A stretch of DNA of 37,739 nt from a virus, in IMG/VR virus record IMGVR_UViG_3300031999_000094, positions 1 to 37,739 of that record. One strand, given 5' to 3'. Below the pieces are notes generated by a model. The model worked only from the letters and a program-made list of their open reading frames with translations, searched no databases and was not told the DNA's origin. The stretch's first letter is position 1; every line of letters begins with the position of its first letter. Made by a program: the position numbers and the translations under genes. Below, piece by piece: positions 1-8,057 of the stretch.

Positions 1-1
1 A

Positions 2-307
2 GCATGGTGGACTGCCGGAAGCATAGAAGGGAGTGCAGCCTCTAGGCTAGTTTCGGGTATAGATGTATTTTTAAAAGTAGAGTGTTACCCTGGATTAGCA
101 AATCTTGTAGGCTCGTATAGTATGGATGGTAAAAATTGGTGTAAAAGTTATGATGGGGTATATTATGATGTGCGAATTGATAATTATCTTATTGGACATC
201 CTTATGGTATAGGGGTAGGATACGTATTTTGGGCAAACTATATGGGGGATCCTAATGAGGAATATAATATTGCTGAAGTGACTCAGTGGTTAATTGAGGA
301 TTTATAG
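2..307 (+). CDS. C-terminal part of an unrecognised protein, cut by the window edge
   Basis: The frame is open from base 2 with no stop, so the first visible Met (base 122) is probably internal; about 101 residues are seen. The segment is rich in Gly, Tyr, Val and Trp with short alternating hydrophobic runs, as in beta-sandwich domains of phage fibre or lectin-like proteins, but I see no diagnostic motif. It runs rightward and is directly followed by a strong terminator, so it is the last gene of a rightward unit entering from the left. A fibre or other virion role is inference from strand and composition only. Confidence 0.6.
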   Translation, partial: AWWTAGSIEGSAASRLVSGIDVFLKVECYPGLANLVGSYSMDGKNWCKSYDGVYYDVRIDNYLIGHPYGIGVGYVFWANYMGDPNEEYNIAEVTQWLIEDL

Positions 308-346
308 CTAAAAAATTGATAATTCTTAGATACGATAAAGGGGGAG

Positions 347-378
347 TAACTTAGGGGCACTAAAGTGCCCCTAAGTTA
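347..378 (+). terminator. Rho-independent terminator between converging units
   Basis: A perfect 14-bp inverted repeat (taacttaggggcac / gtgcccctaagtta) with a 4-base TAAA loop is followed on the + strand by a T-rich tract (TTTTTAT). It lies 39 bases after the stop of the rightward partial gene and 20 bases beyond the end of the leftward block. The T tract is only on the + strand side, so it should mainly stop rightward transcription, although the stem could also slow leftward transcripts. Confidence 0.85.
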
Positions 379-398
379 TTTTTATATCTAGGTGGGTT

Positions 399-878
399 TT
401 ATAGACGACCTGATCCTTCTATAAGTTCTTTCATACGCTCTTGTAGGTCATCAGGTTCTCCAACAAGTTTATACAATTCTTGTGCAAGACCAATTATAAT
501 ATAGGTATCTTGTAGAACTAACGTTACCTTTTCTTCGAGTACAGATAGAGCTTGCTTAAATTTTTCTTCTAGTTGGTCTACTGTTTTGCCTACAGCGTCT
601 ATACGTTGAACTAGATTTGAACATTCATGTTCTTCAGGAGAGGGGGCAAACATGGTCACTTGTGCTATATCTTTATTAGTTTCAGATTTAGACACCTCAG
701 GTTTTGATTTAACTTCGATATTTTGAGTATCTTGAAAAGCTAGTATTTTGTTTATTAATACGTCGCTTTTTTCGCTTATTACATCTCTATTAGGAACATT
801 TAGAACTTGTACAGCTCTTCTACGAAGATCGGTACGACTTAAACTTTTAAGTTCTTCTTTAGTGTATACGTCTGACAT
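399..878 (-). CDS. Hypothetical protein with SAP/HeH-like N-terminus and coiled-coil C-terminus
   Basis: I place the start at the ATG at 878 (MSDVYTKEEL, 159 residues) because a GGAG lies just upstream; a TTG four codons earlier would overlap that ribosome site. Residues about 5-45 have the helix-extended-helix pattern (KEELKSLSRTDLRRRA...) seen in SAP/HeH/Rho-N-like nucleic-acid binding modules. Residues about 95-155 have heptad-like hydrophobics (LVQRIDAVGKTVDQLEEKF) suggesting a coiled coil. It is the last gene of the leftward replication block. A DNA- or RNA-binding accessory role is inference; no enzyme motif is seen. Confidence 0.7.
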   Translation of the reverse strand: MSDVYTKEELKSLSRTDLRRRAVQVLNVPNRDVISEKSDVLINKILAFQDTQNIEVKSKPEVSKSETNKDIAQVTMFAPSPEEHECSNLVQRIDAVGKTVDQLEEKFKQALSVLEEKVTLVLQDTYIIIGLAQELYKLVGEPDDLQERMKELIEGSGRL

Positions 879-948
879 TATTTTCTCCAATTTAGTTAAG
901 GGTTACTAGGATGTGGATACTTTGTGTAAAGGGTCTTTTTTAAGAATG

Positions 949-1281
949 TTAATTTGTGCTCTTAATTTTTTTTAATATACCTGACTCACATTCTTCTACA
1001 GCACAGCACCTTGCCCTAGCTGGTGGACAATCCCAACATGCATAGTACTCACTAGCGCACTTTAGTTGATTATATACGTCTTTCCAGTCCTCCTTCATTT
1101 GCATCATAGCTTCCCGTTCTTCGTCAATGGGATCTTTTAATAGGTCTTTAGGGTTTATTTGCCCCTCTATAACCTTAATTAGAGTTTCCCTATCTATACC
1201 TCGATGTGAAGATAGGAAGTTGTGGGTTTTGGATAGTTCTATTAATTCAGTTGTATTCAGGTTTTCGTAAAGATATTTCAT
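949..1281 (-). CDS. Small Cys-rich protein with SAP-like N-terminus
   Basis: This 110-residue protein begins with a helical SAP/LEM-like segment (NTTELIELSKTHNFL...RETLIKVIEG) and ends in a dense cysteine cluster: C-x6-C-x2-C-x6-CC-x4-C between about residues 75 and 99, probably a metal-binding knuckle. Its start lies inside the 3' end of the RusA-like gene (35-bp overlap), so the two are translated from one message, with GAGAG as the likely ribosome site. The same helix-extended-helix style opens the next gene downstream. Function unknown; nucleic-acid binding is an inference. Confidence 0.7.
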   Translation of the reverse strand: MKYLYENLNTTELIELSKTHNFLSSHRGIDRETLIKVIEGQINPKDLLKDPIDEEREAMMQMKEDWKDVYNQLKCASEYYACWDCPPARARCCAVEECESGILKKIKSTN

Positions 1282-1723
1282 TGTACTCTCTTAACGTAAG
1301 TCCAATCTCTCTTTCTGGTATTTCTTGCAGCGTTATTTTAATTCCTAAATTTTTGGGGTCACAGTGTTTTTCAAAAATAGTTCTAAAGTTATGGGAATCA
1401 TCTAATCCTATAGCTTCAGATAAGGTATCTTCAATAAGTTTTATACGATTAGTAAGGTCCATTTTTTTATAGCGATTTCCGAATTTAGATGTTTTATTTA
1501 GTACCTTTTCGAAAAAGAAAATAAGTTTTAATTCGTAGGGTACATTTTTTTTAAGATTCAAAAGGGCGAGTTTTCCGTCCTTTTGAATCTCTTGCATAGC
1601 TCTAATTTTAAACTGTCTAGCTTTAGAACTAAGCATTCGTCCTTTACCTCTAAAGCGATTTATATAGATATGATTAGAGGTGGGTGGTAATAAGGGTATC
1701 CAAATGTATAGTTTATTATCCAT
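1247..1723 (-). CDS. rusA: RusA-type Holliday junction resolvase
   Basis: The 158-residue product has the RusA layout. Near the N-terminus is the PPTSNHIY segment (residues 13-20), matching the family's start before its first strand. The acidic catalytic region follows at residues 87-110, KKMDLTNRIKLIEDTLSEAI followed by GLDDS, giving D89, D99 and D108/D109 in the positions expected for the metal-binding aspartates of this family. RusA enzymes are dimers that cut four-way DNA junctions symmetrically. In a phage this resolves recombination and replication intermediates before packaging, fitting the neighbouring Cas4-like nuclease, RecA-like recombinase and UvsW-like helicase. The length is slightly above the usual 120-140 residues. 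Confidence 0.88.
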   Translation of the reverse strand: MDNKLYIWIPLLPPTSNHIYINRFRGKGRMLSSKARQFKIRAMQEIQKDGKLALLNLKKNVPYELKLIFFFEKVLNKTSKFGNRYKKMDLTNRIKLIEDTLSEAIGLDDSHNFRTIFEKHCDPKNLGIKITLQEIPEREIGLTLREYNEISLRKPEYN

Positions 1724-1730
1724 TATTTTT

Positions 1731-1859
1731 TTAGTCTTTTATTATTTCATCACTTAGAAAATCTACTGAAACTTCGCTAATAAAGTAATCAAAGGGTACT
1801 TCAACCATTTCGTCTACAAAGATATAAAATGGGATAGTTTTTTTGTTGTAGTCACACAT
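1731..1859 (-). CDS. 42-residue acidic peptide, unknown function
   Basis: An ATG at 1859 preceded by GGAG (spacing about 7) opens 42 codons ending in TAA at 1731, seven bases before the RusA-like start. The product (MCDYNKKTIPFYIFVDEMVE...) is acidic and aromatic with no recognised motif. The clear ribosome site and exact fit in the gap between two genes support it being real; similar small acidic peptides are common in phage replication operons. Nothing more can be said about function. Confidence 0.6.
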   Translation of the reverse strand: MCDYNKKTIPFYIFVDEMVEVPFDYFISEVSVDFLSDEIIKD

Positions 1860-1880
1860 TCATTTCTCCAGAATAGCAAT

Positions 1881-2489
1881 TCATTTTTTAAAGACATCCA
1901 ATACAGAACACCCCTTTACTCTATTAGAATATGCAGATTCTTGAGGGGTTCTAAAATTCTGTTTTTTAGTTACAGATATTTGTCTACCTTCTACGTTCAT
2001 CCTTTCATCTAGAGCTGTAATCGTTCTAGATACTGTTTCTATTTTACGTTTAAGACCTTCAGTCATGGCGGATAACAAATCTGTTTTAACTTTACTTTGA
2101 TGTAATTCAGTATCTACAGTAACATATCGGCTATCTGTTCTTGTAGCATCATTTTTATCGTCTACGGTTCCTTCTTTACAACTTCGTATTTTAGCCCAAG
2201 CAAACTTAGCTTTGCTAGTTGAGCAATCCTGTAGAGCAGAAGATAGCCGTAATTGCCCATTAGCATAGTCATACCAGGCAGTAAATTGACCTAAAAGCCT
2301 CTGAAGGGTATCTAATTTTAACAGACTAATGTCCGGAGGTAAATCGGGTATGTCTGTAAGTCTTCCATTCATATCTGAAGGTCTAGAACTTAATGGCAGA
2401 CCCATACGAATAACTTCGTCTTCTGCACTAGAAAAAGCGCTATCATATAACTTTAATCCCTTCTCATAATCTATTTCGAAGTTTATCAA
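1881..2489 (-). CDS. Conserved-looking helical protein paired with the Cas4-like nuclease, unknown function
   Basis: The 202-residue protein starts with TTG at 2489, overlapping the stop of the upstream nuclease gene (TTGA), with AGGGG six bases before it, so translation is probably coupled. The middle (residues about 58-110) is helical with W/Y and basic residues. Residues about 125-165 look like a coiled coil (TDLLSAMTEGLKRKIETVSR), followed by a basic tail. There is no catalytic signature. In phages a RecB/Cas4-like exonuclease often sits beside an annealing or mediator protein, so a DNA-binding partner of the nuclease is plausible, but this is inference. Confidence 0.65.
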   Translation of the reverse strand: MINFEIDYEKGLKLYDSAFSSAEDEVIRMGLPLSSRPSDMNGRLTDIPDLPPDISLLKLDTLQRLLGQFTAWYDYANGQLRLSSALQDCSTSKAKFAWAKIRSCKEGTVDDKNDATRTDSRYVTVDTELHQSKVKTDLLSAMTEGLKRKIETVSRTITALDERMNVEGRQISVTKKQNFRTPQESAYSNRVKGCSVLDVFKK

Positions 2490-3361
2490 ATTATGCCCCT
2501 GTTTTTTTCAAAGAGTCTTGTTCGTGCAGATTTTATATTCGTTTTATGATTTGATGGACCGCATATTTTTTTATATTTACATTGATTACAATGCCACCCA
2601 TCTTCTTTATTAGGCGGTGTTTTAAGAATCGCGTGTTCTTGTACGTACTGTATTTTTTTAACTATTGCCTCCCATCTGTGTTCATCATAAATTTGTACGT
2701 ATTCTATTATACTGCTATCATTTTTGTTATAGTAAACAAAAATCATAAAGGGTAAATCTAAACATTTTTGATATACCGTTCCCTGAATTAAATGTTCTAC
2801 ATGAGGCCCATTTGTTTTTTTATACCCTTCATCATTGATAGTTTTAAATTCTACTCCGAATCTTATTTGAAGAGGTACATGGATGGTATAGATACCATCT
2901 GTTGATCCGGATATATCATACATATCTGCAATAGTATTATGGTTAGGATTAATACGGGCTTCTGGATTAAAGTCCTCATCTCCACTAGTTAATGCTGCAA
3001 AGGTACTTAAGTACCCTTGTAACACAGCATGAATAGCGGACCCCTCATCAAATATTCTTCGTAGTCTTGGTTCAATAAGTCCTGTAGAAGGGGCCCCTAT
3101 GTAGTCGTAATATAATTGACAGGCACAACCTATAGGGTATTTTCCACAAAGTGACTTTCCAGTTTTATTACCTAGTCCAGAAGGTCTAAAGTAATTAGAA
3201 TTGTGATAATCATTTAAACGAAATGTTATATCTATTGGGTTAGGTGTAACATTTTGATCTTCTAAAAAAGATTCGATTCTGGAAACCACGGATATGTGGT
3301 TTAATATCTCTTTAGGATAACCCTTTTGTATGTCTTCTATAGACATAAATTTATTAATCAT
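2486..3361 (-). CDS. Cas4/RecB-like PD-(D/E)XK nuclease with iron-sulfur-type cysteines
   Basis: I start at the ATG at 3361 (291 residues) because GGAG lies about 8 bases upstream; an in-frame TTG further up overlaps that site. Core motifs of the RecB/Cas4 family are visible: H111 in GSAIH, D155 in GSTDG, E171-F-K173 (the E-x-K), and Q193/Y197 in HLIQGTVYQ (QxxxY). Cysteines near the N-terminus (C72, C79, C81) and the C-terminal C258-x2-C261-x5-C267 fit the Fe-S cluster of Cas4/AddB-type enzymes. The family cuts single-stranded ends and makes 3' tails for recombination. It lies next to a second nuclease-like gene, a helical partner protein and RusA, so phage recombination is the likely job. 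No CRISPR array is present to suggest adaptation. Confidence 0.82.
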   Translation of the reverse strand: MINKFMSIEDIQKGYPKEILNHISVVSRIESFLEDQNVTPNPIDITFRLNDYHNSNYFRPSGLGNKTGKSLCGKYPIGCACQLYYDYIGAPSTGLIEPRLRRIFDEGSAIHAVLQGYLSTFAALTSGDEDFNPEARINPNHNTIADMYDISGSTDGIYTIHVPLQIRFGVEFKTINDEGYKKTNGPHVEHLIQGTVYQKCLDLPFMIFVYYNKNDSSIIEYVQIYDEHRWEAIVKKIQYVQEHAILKTPPNKEDGWHCNQCKYKKICGPSNHKTNIKSARTRLFEKNRGII

Positions 3362-3875
3362 CAAACTTCTCCACAAAGAATAGGAATAGTTCGTAAGGTA
3401 AAACTGTAAATACCTTACTGATACGACGAAAGTTTATTACTAGTGCTGGCCATTCTCCAGATGAGTTAGCATGCCGTATTATAGAAGATAAGCTATTTAC
3501 TAAAAGACGATAACCGATATTACTGTTTGTATATTTATGTTCTATTCTCCACTTATTTATTTTTCGAATATCAGCTTTAGCATCTTGATTTCCAGAACCT
3601 GGTTGTACCTTTCCTTGGACATCTAGAGCTACCTTTTTTTCTAAATTTTGAGATATCTTTATTTGCCTTTTTCGTTCCTTCTTAGTTATATTGGGGCTTA
3701 TTCTAGGGGAGAAGGAAAAAGAGAAGGCCTTATTTTGACATTCATCACATAAGAAGAAATTGATAAGATTGCTTTTATCTTGCTGGATAGTATAGTAAAT
3801 AGTTTTTCGTATCTTCTTACAATTAGAGCATTTCTTTCCAAATTCAATAGGTTGGATAGTTAATTCTAATTGCAT
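3354..3875 (-). CDS. Zinc-knuckle protein with a PD-(D/E)XK-like core, putative resolvase or endonuclease
   Basis: This 173-residue protein has two parts. Residues 16-46 hold two CxxC pairs (C16/C19 and C43/C46), a likely zinc ribbon. Residues 88-150 hold QPGSGNQDAKADIR followed by RIEHKYT; D102 and E112-x-K114 form a D...ExK signature after a PGSGN loop, as seen in small PD-(D/E)XK nucleases including archaeal-type resolvases. The fold assignment is by motif only. It overlaps the stop of the upstream 54-residue gene (TAATG) and its own stop overlaps the Cas4-like start, so the three are co-translated. If RusA is the junction resolvase here, this protein may have a separate nicking role. Confidence 0.6.
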   Translation of the reverse strand: MQLELTIQPIEFGKKCSNCKKIRKTIYYTIQQDKSNLINFFLCDECQNKAFSFSFSPRISPNITKKERKRQIKISQNLEKKVALDVQGKVQPGSGNQDAKADIRKINKWRIEHKYTNSNIGYRLLVNSLSSIIRHANSSGEWPALVINFRRISKVFTVLPYELFLFFVEKFDD

Positions 3876-4039
3876 TAAAGCGAGACTTCATCCCTCTCTT
3901 CTGGAGTTAGCTGCCACCATAAACTATCTAATTCCTCTAGGAGATCGTTTTCTTCAGCACTTTCCGGTTCTATTTGGAGTTCTCGTAGGCGTACAAGTTT
4001 TTTATCTGCTTCTATGTACTTTTTTAGCATCTTTCCCAT
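3875..4039 (-). CDS. 54-residue acidic helical protein
   Basis: ATG at 4039 with AAGGAAA upstream, ending in a TAA that overlaps the next start (TAATG). The product (MGKMLKKYIEADKKLVRLRE...) is highly charged and predicted largely helical, with a WW pair near residue 41. The precise translational coupling to the nuclease-like gene downstream supports it. No family recognised. Confidence 0.6.
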   Translation of the reverse strand: MGKMLKKYIEADKKLVRLRELQIEPESAEENDLLEELDSLWWQLTPEERDEVSL

Positions 4040-4114
4040 TTTATTTCCTTGTTTTGATAAGGGGGCTTGAGGTTTTTTAATCTCATACTCTATAAAATTT
4101 TGTGGGACCTCACT

Positions 4115-5437
4115 TCATTTTGTTTCTATATCTGCATAACGAATGTGAAGAAGACCGGCGTCTTTTAATATCATGTTCCATAAAACACTTTTAAATTTTG
4201 GTTCGCGTATTGCTGTTTGTAGGGCTTCTTTACTAGAGAACTTTTCTTCTCCGATATAATATACACCCCCTCCACGGTGTATAATATTTTTAACTGTACA
4301 ATAATTTATCATATTGTCCTCCATATCTACTTTTGGAGGATCAAAGTAATACCTAAATGATCCTACCTTACCTTCATGAGTTCCAGCTTTTCCCTTAGTT
4401 ATTTCGTATACTAGCTCTTTTCCTATTTTAGTTCTAGAATTTTCAGAATCTTTGGAATCTTTATAATATAACATCTCTCCTGGTCTAAGTTGAATATCTA
4501 TTAGTTTTCCATGTTTTAATGCCCAAGCCCCGCCTACTTTCCATTCTCTTTGTCTCATACTTGTTTTATATAAGTTAGCCCTTACTTGCCGAATACCAAT
4601 GATTGTTGTCTCATTCTCTTCTAGAAAAGGCCTACGGCCTTTCCACCCGCATTTACATATGTAGTTATAACTTCCTTCGTTGTGCTTTTTAAAGTTCAAA
4701 TCCATACTGAAACATGAAGGGCATCTTTTACGAGGCATTAGAGCACCTTGAATTTTCTTCATCCATAGGCTCTGGATGCCAGAGGCAGAGGCGATTTTAG
4801 GGTTGTCTCCTAAGTCCACTTCATCTTCTGAAGTGGTTAGCATGGAGTCCCAGGAGTCAATAGCCCCTATCTGATAAGCATTGGAGTCTACTAGAGTAAC
4901 TACAGCCTGTAAATTAGCTTCTGATGGTCCTCTAAGGATGTGGAATTCTCCACAACCTGTTGAGCTTTTAAGTTCTGCTATCTCTATTTTAGTAAGTGGG
5001 TTTTCTTCATAAATTTGCCTTCGGCGTTGTTCGGTATGTATCTCGTAATCAGAAAATGGTACTTTGAATCCAATTTTTCTTGCATACATTTTATCAAAAG
5101 GAAATTCCATACATAGCATAAAAATGCATGTATGATCACCGTAAAGTTTTTGAACTTGAGAGAAGTAATTGTATACTAGTAAATTTTTTCCAACTCCGTC
5201 TGGTCCCGCTATTTGTGATAATCCACCTGAAGGTAATCCGCCACCGCAATCTATATCTAAAGAGGTAATACCACTAGGTCTTCGGAGGTCGAATCGACCT
5301 TCTAATTCGGATCCCTTTTGTAGTACCACTCCGAAACTACCTAAATCTGCAATAATGGATTCAATTAAAACATCGGTATCTACTTTAGGTGGGCGTGTAA
5401 GTTTTATTTCAACTTCTTCTGCTTTCTTTTTTGCCAT
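4115..5437 (-). CDS. recA: RecA-like recombinase with zinc-ribbon insertion and unusual Walker A
   Basis: The 440-residue protein has a RecA/UvsX-type ATPase core. Residues 78-85 read GPDGVGKN where RecA has GPESSGKT. MEFPFDKMYARKIGF (110-124) matches RecA AEHALDxxYAxxLG, giving the catalytic Glu at E111. IGAIDS at 190-195 is Walker B. TTIIGIRQVR (277-286) matches the strand ending in the NQIR sensor Gln (Q284), followed by VGGAWALKHG, which parallels the GGNALKFYA segment after loop L2. Between the helix after loop 1 and that strand lies an inserted ribbon with C239-x2-C242 and C261-x-C263. Recombinases of this family coat single-stranded DNA and pair homologous strands. The gene overlaps the HU-like gene by 34 bp. 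The Asn in place of the Walker A Thr/Ser is a genuine oddity. Confidence 0.82.
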   Translation of the reverse strand: MAKKKAEEVEIKLTRPPKVDTDVLIESIIADLGSFGVVLQKGSELEGRFDLRRPSGITSLDIDCGGGLPSGGLSQIAGPDGVGKNLLVYNYFSQVQKLYGDHTCIFMLCMEFPFDKMYARKIGFKVPFSDYEIHTEQRRRQIYEENPLTKIEIAELKSSTGCGEFHILRGPSEANLQAVVTLVDSNAYQIGAIDSWDSMLTTSEDEVDLGDNPKIASASGIQSLWMKKIQGALMPRKRCPSCFSMDLNFKKHNEGSYNYICKCGWKGRRPFLEENETTIIGIRQVRANLYKTSMRQREWKVGGAWALKHGKLIDIQLRPGEMLYYKDSKDSENSRTKIGKELVYEITKGKAGTHEGKVGSFRYYFDPPKVDMEDNMINYCTVKNIIHRGGGVYYIGEEKFSSKEALQTAIREPKFKSVLWNMILKDAGLLHIRYADIETK

Positions 5438-5973
5438 TTAGGTTCCTTTTCATAGGGCTCGCTTCCAAGATCTGGATCTAGTGGTATATTAGAATCCGGG
5501 TCCATTTCTTTACTTTTAGAGCTTGCTTTTTTTTCTTTTAGTACTTTTTCGGGGTCTATTTCTACAGCATATTTATCCATTTTTCTCTCCAAAGTGCTCC
5601 TCTTTTTTCGTTCTTTTATAAGAGGAAGGGGTATAGAGTGGTAATCCTCTATACCCCAGCGTCTAGCTGAAATGTCATCTTCTCTAAAGTATTGAGCTGA
5701 TTCTTTTATATCCCATTTTAATCTACGCGAAGGGTAAAACATAACCCTTCTTTTGGGAGGGATTCGTAGAGGTTCCCCAGTTCTGGGATGCCGCCCCCAT
5801 CCACCACTATAATAGGAATTCTTAAATTCCCCAATCCCTCTAAGTAATACGTCGTGTCCTTCTAACAAAGCCGTTTTTATTATTTTTGTAAGCGTGCCAA
5901 GTAGCATACGAGTATACCGTTTTGGGCGCTTTATTTCTGTAGCAAATTTATTTACTAATTCTTGGTGATCCAT
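5404..5973 (-). CDS. HU/IHF-family DNA-bending protein with a charged C-terminal tail
   Basis: Residues 1-95 match the HU/IHF fold: a helical N-terminus (ELVNKFATEIK...), then DVLLRGIGEFKN, then the DNA-binding arm GGWGRHPRTGEPLRIPPKRR, then VMFYPSRRLK. The RxPxTGExxxIP arm and the final FxPSxxLK strand are hallmarks of the family. Beyond about residue 105 an extra, strongly charged tail is rich in Lys, Glu and Asp and probably disordered, making the protein twice the usual length of about 90. HU-like proteins bend and compact DNA and assist recombination and replication. Its 3' end overlaps the RecA-like gene. Confidence 0.88.
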   Translation of the reverse strand: MDHQELVNKFATEIKRPKRYTRMLLGTLTKIIKTALLEGHDVLLRGIGEFKNSYYSGGWGRHPRTGEPLRIPPKRRVMFYPSRRLKWDIKESAQYFREDDISARRWGIEDYHSIPLPLIKERKKRSTLERKMDKYAVEIDPEKVLKEKKASSKSKEMDPDSNIPLDPDLGSEPYEKEPKWQKRKQKKLK

Positions 5974-6089
5974 TATAGTCGCTAAGTTTTGTTATTTAAA
6001 TACGTGATTCTGAAATCTTCGCACACAATTTTCAATTTAGAAAACGTTTCTTTATAAGCATTTAAAAACTGCAGTATTTTTTTAATTCA

Positions 6090-8057
6090 TTATCCTTTAG
6101 CAGAAGCCCAAGAATACCCGGTTCCCATATCTATATCTAATGGTACAAGAAGATCTTTTTTAAGTGGATGTTCCATATGTTGTTTAATAATTGGTTTAGA
6201 CTTCTCTATATTTTCTTCAGGAACTTCAAAAACTAATTCATCATGAATTTGCAATAGCATCTGTACACCCAGTGATTCTAATTGTAAGTCGTGTTCACAA
6301 TTAAGCATCGCTAGTTTAGCTACATCTGCCATGGAACCTTGAATTATAGAATTTACACTTTGGCGTTCTGCTTGAGCTAAATTAGATTTAGCAGAACCCG
6401 GTAATTCCCATCTAGTTATTGTATCTAGACGGCGCCCTATCTCATGTAACTCATGGAACCTGCGGGGTCTACCTAATATAGTTTCAACCATGGCGTGATC
6501 TAAAATATATGAATGTACATTGTAGATAAATTGCTTAACTTTAGGATAGGGTTTAAAATACAATTCTATTAGTTTTTTAGCTTCTTGAACTTCAATATCT
6601 AAAGTCTTAGCCAGTGCTCCAGGTCCTTGATCATAATTTAGACCGAAGCCCACTGCTTTACTGAACCTCCTAGTATCACACATTCTTTTTTCTAAGGGCG
6701 ATAAAATAATATTCGGGTCTTTATTTGCACCCTTTTTCTTTTTTAAGGCGGCTTCTATATCTTCGTATTTGTAATTATACATAAGACTGGCAGTTCCAGT
6801 ATGTATATCCAACCCTTTTCGTATTACGTCTATCATATTTTCGTCTTGAGAATAATGGGCTAATAGTCTCATCTCTCCCTGTTTATAATCAGAAACTATT
6901 AGTTGTTTTCCTTGATCAGAAATAAAAGCTGCTCTAATTAAAAATTGATCGTGTTCTGGATTGGGTATGTTCATTAAATTGGGATTACTGCTACTTATAC
7001 GACCAGTGACTGTTATGTGCTGATTAAGTGTAGGATGTATTCTATGGTCTTTACTTATACATTTTTTAAGCCCATCGATAAATGTATTTTTAGTGGTAGA
7101 CAAACTTCTATAACGAACCATTAATTTTGCTGGCTCAATTCCTTGTTCTGCCCATATGTTTAAACTTTCTGCATCAGTAGAAAATTGTCTATTGCCGCTT
7201 GCTCCACCTGCAGTTCTTTTTACTGGATCTAGCCTCAATTTATCGAAAAATAGTTCTCTAAGTTGCATAGGGCTTCTAGAATTGATTTCTTTACCTGCTA
7301 TCTTATTAATTTGTTTTTGAATGCTATCTAGTTCGTATTGAATTTTGGGTCCTAGGTCATCTAGATATCCCACATCTACTAGAAATCCCCTTCTACTACA
7401 GTTATAAAGAACTCGTGTGAAAGGCATCTCTATTTTTATGAAGTGATCCCATAAAGGTACGCCATCTAAACTAGTTAACTTTTTTAATTCGCCTTTTAGA
7501 AAATGAAAAACTTTAAAAGTTGCCCAAGCATCCAAAGAGGAATAAGAAATGGCACCCATAAAATCGTTTTCCATTCCTCTTAGTAAACGTTCTTGAATAG
7601 TTTCACCTCTATGACTACCCAAAAAAGCTTCTTTAAAGGATCGCATATGTAATCCAATATGATCTCTTGCTGTTTCTTTTAGTCCGTGACGTCCTTGTCT
7701 ATTTTCATCAAATAACCAATCCATAACTAAAGTATCATAACAATTTCCTGTAGGCGTGCGTACACCCGAATTCTGCAGCATATTAAGATCAAAATTTTGA
7801 TTAGTAAAATACCATTTTATATAAGGTAAATTAATCAATTCCTGGTCTAAAAGAACTAGCATTTCTGCAGAAAAGCAAAATCGGCTATTTTCATCAGGGC
7901 AAGCTGACCAAAAAAGAATATGATCAGATACTATATTTAATCCGGTTGTTTCAGTATCTAAAGCACATTCTTTGGTATCTAAAACTCTTTTTTTGAACTT
8001 ATCAAATTCTTCTGGGGTATCTACCCATGTTACAGGAGGTATATACTGTATAGCCAT
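6090..8057 (-). CDS. polA: Family A DNA polymerase with 3'-5' proofreading exonuclease
   Basis: The 655-residue protein combines an N-terminal DnaQ-like exonuclease with a Pol I palm. Exo I is DTETTG (D34, E36); Exo II is in the region TNQNFDLNML; Exo III is YSSLDAWATF. Polymerase motif A is SDYKQGEMRLLAH (about residue 388), motif B is RRFSKAVGFGLNYDQ (about 464) and motif C is IHDELVFEV (about 604). The catalytic Asp residues of motifs A and C and the motif B Arg, Lys, Phe and Tyr are kept. The usual QIE of motif A is QGE, and the Gly after the motif B Tyr is Asp. No 5'-3' exonuclease domain is present. A strong AAGGAGG lies just before the ATG. This is the phage replicative polymerase. Confidence 0.96.
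   Translation of the reverse strand: MAIQYIPPVTWVDTPEEFDKFKKRVLDTKECALDTETTGLNIVSDHILFWSACPDENSRFCFSAEMLVLLDQELINLPYIKWYFTNQNFDLNMLQNSGVRTPTGNCYDTLVMDWLFDENRQGRHGLKETARDHIGLHMRSFKEAFLGSHRGETIQERLLRGMENDFMGAISYSSLDAWATFKVFHFLKGELKKLTSLDGVPLWDHFIKIEMPFTRVLYNCSRRGFLVDVGYLDDLGPKIQYELDSIQKQINKIAGKEINSRSPMQLRELFFDKLRLDPVKRTAGGASGNRQFSTDAESLNIWAEQGIEPAKLMVRYRSLSTTKNTFIDGLKKCISKDHRIHPTLNQHITVTGRISSSNPNLMNIPNPEHDQFLIRAAFISDQGKQLIVSDYKQGEMRLLAHYSQDENMIDVIRKGLDIHTGTASLMYNYKYEDIEAALKKKKGANKDPNIILSPLEKRMCDTRRFSKAVGFGLNYDQGPGALAKTLDIEVQEAKKLIELYFKPYPKVKQFIYNVHSYILDHAMVETILGRPRRFHELHEIGRRLDTITRWELPGSAKSNLAQAERQSVNSIIQGSMADVAKLAMLNCEHDLQLESLGVQMLLQIHDELVFEVPEENIEKSKPIIKQHMEHPLKKDLLVPLDIDMGTGYSWASAKG

Noticed and set aside
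1206-1472. Rightward 88-codon frame over the RusA-like gene
   Set aside because: Antisense to a recognised family gene, hydrophobic by composition and without initiation signals.
2486-3361. CRISPR-Cas adaptation role for the Cas4-like nuclease
   Set aside because: No repeat-spacer array, Cas1 or Cas2 is present, and the neighbours are phage recombination genes.
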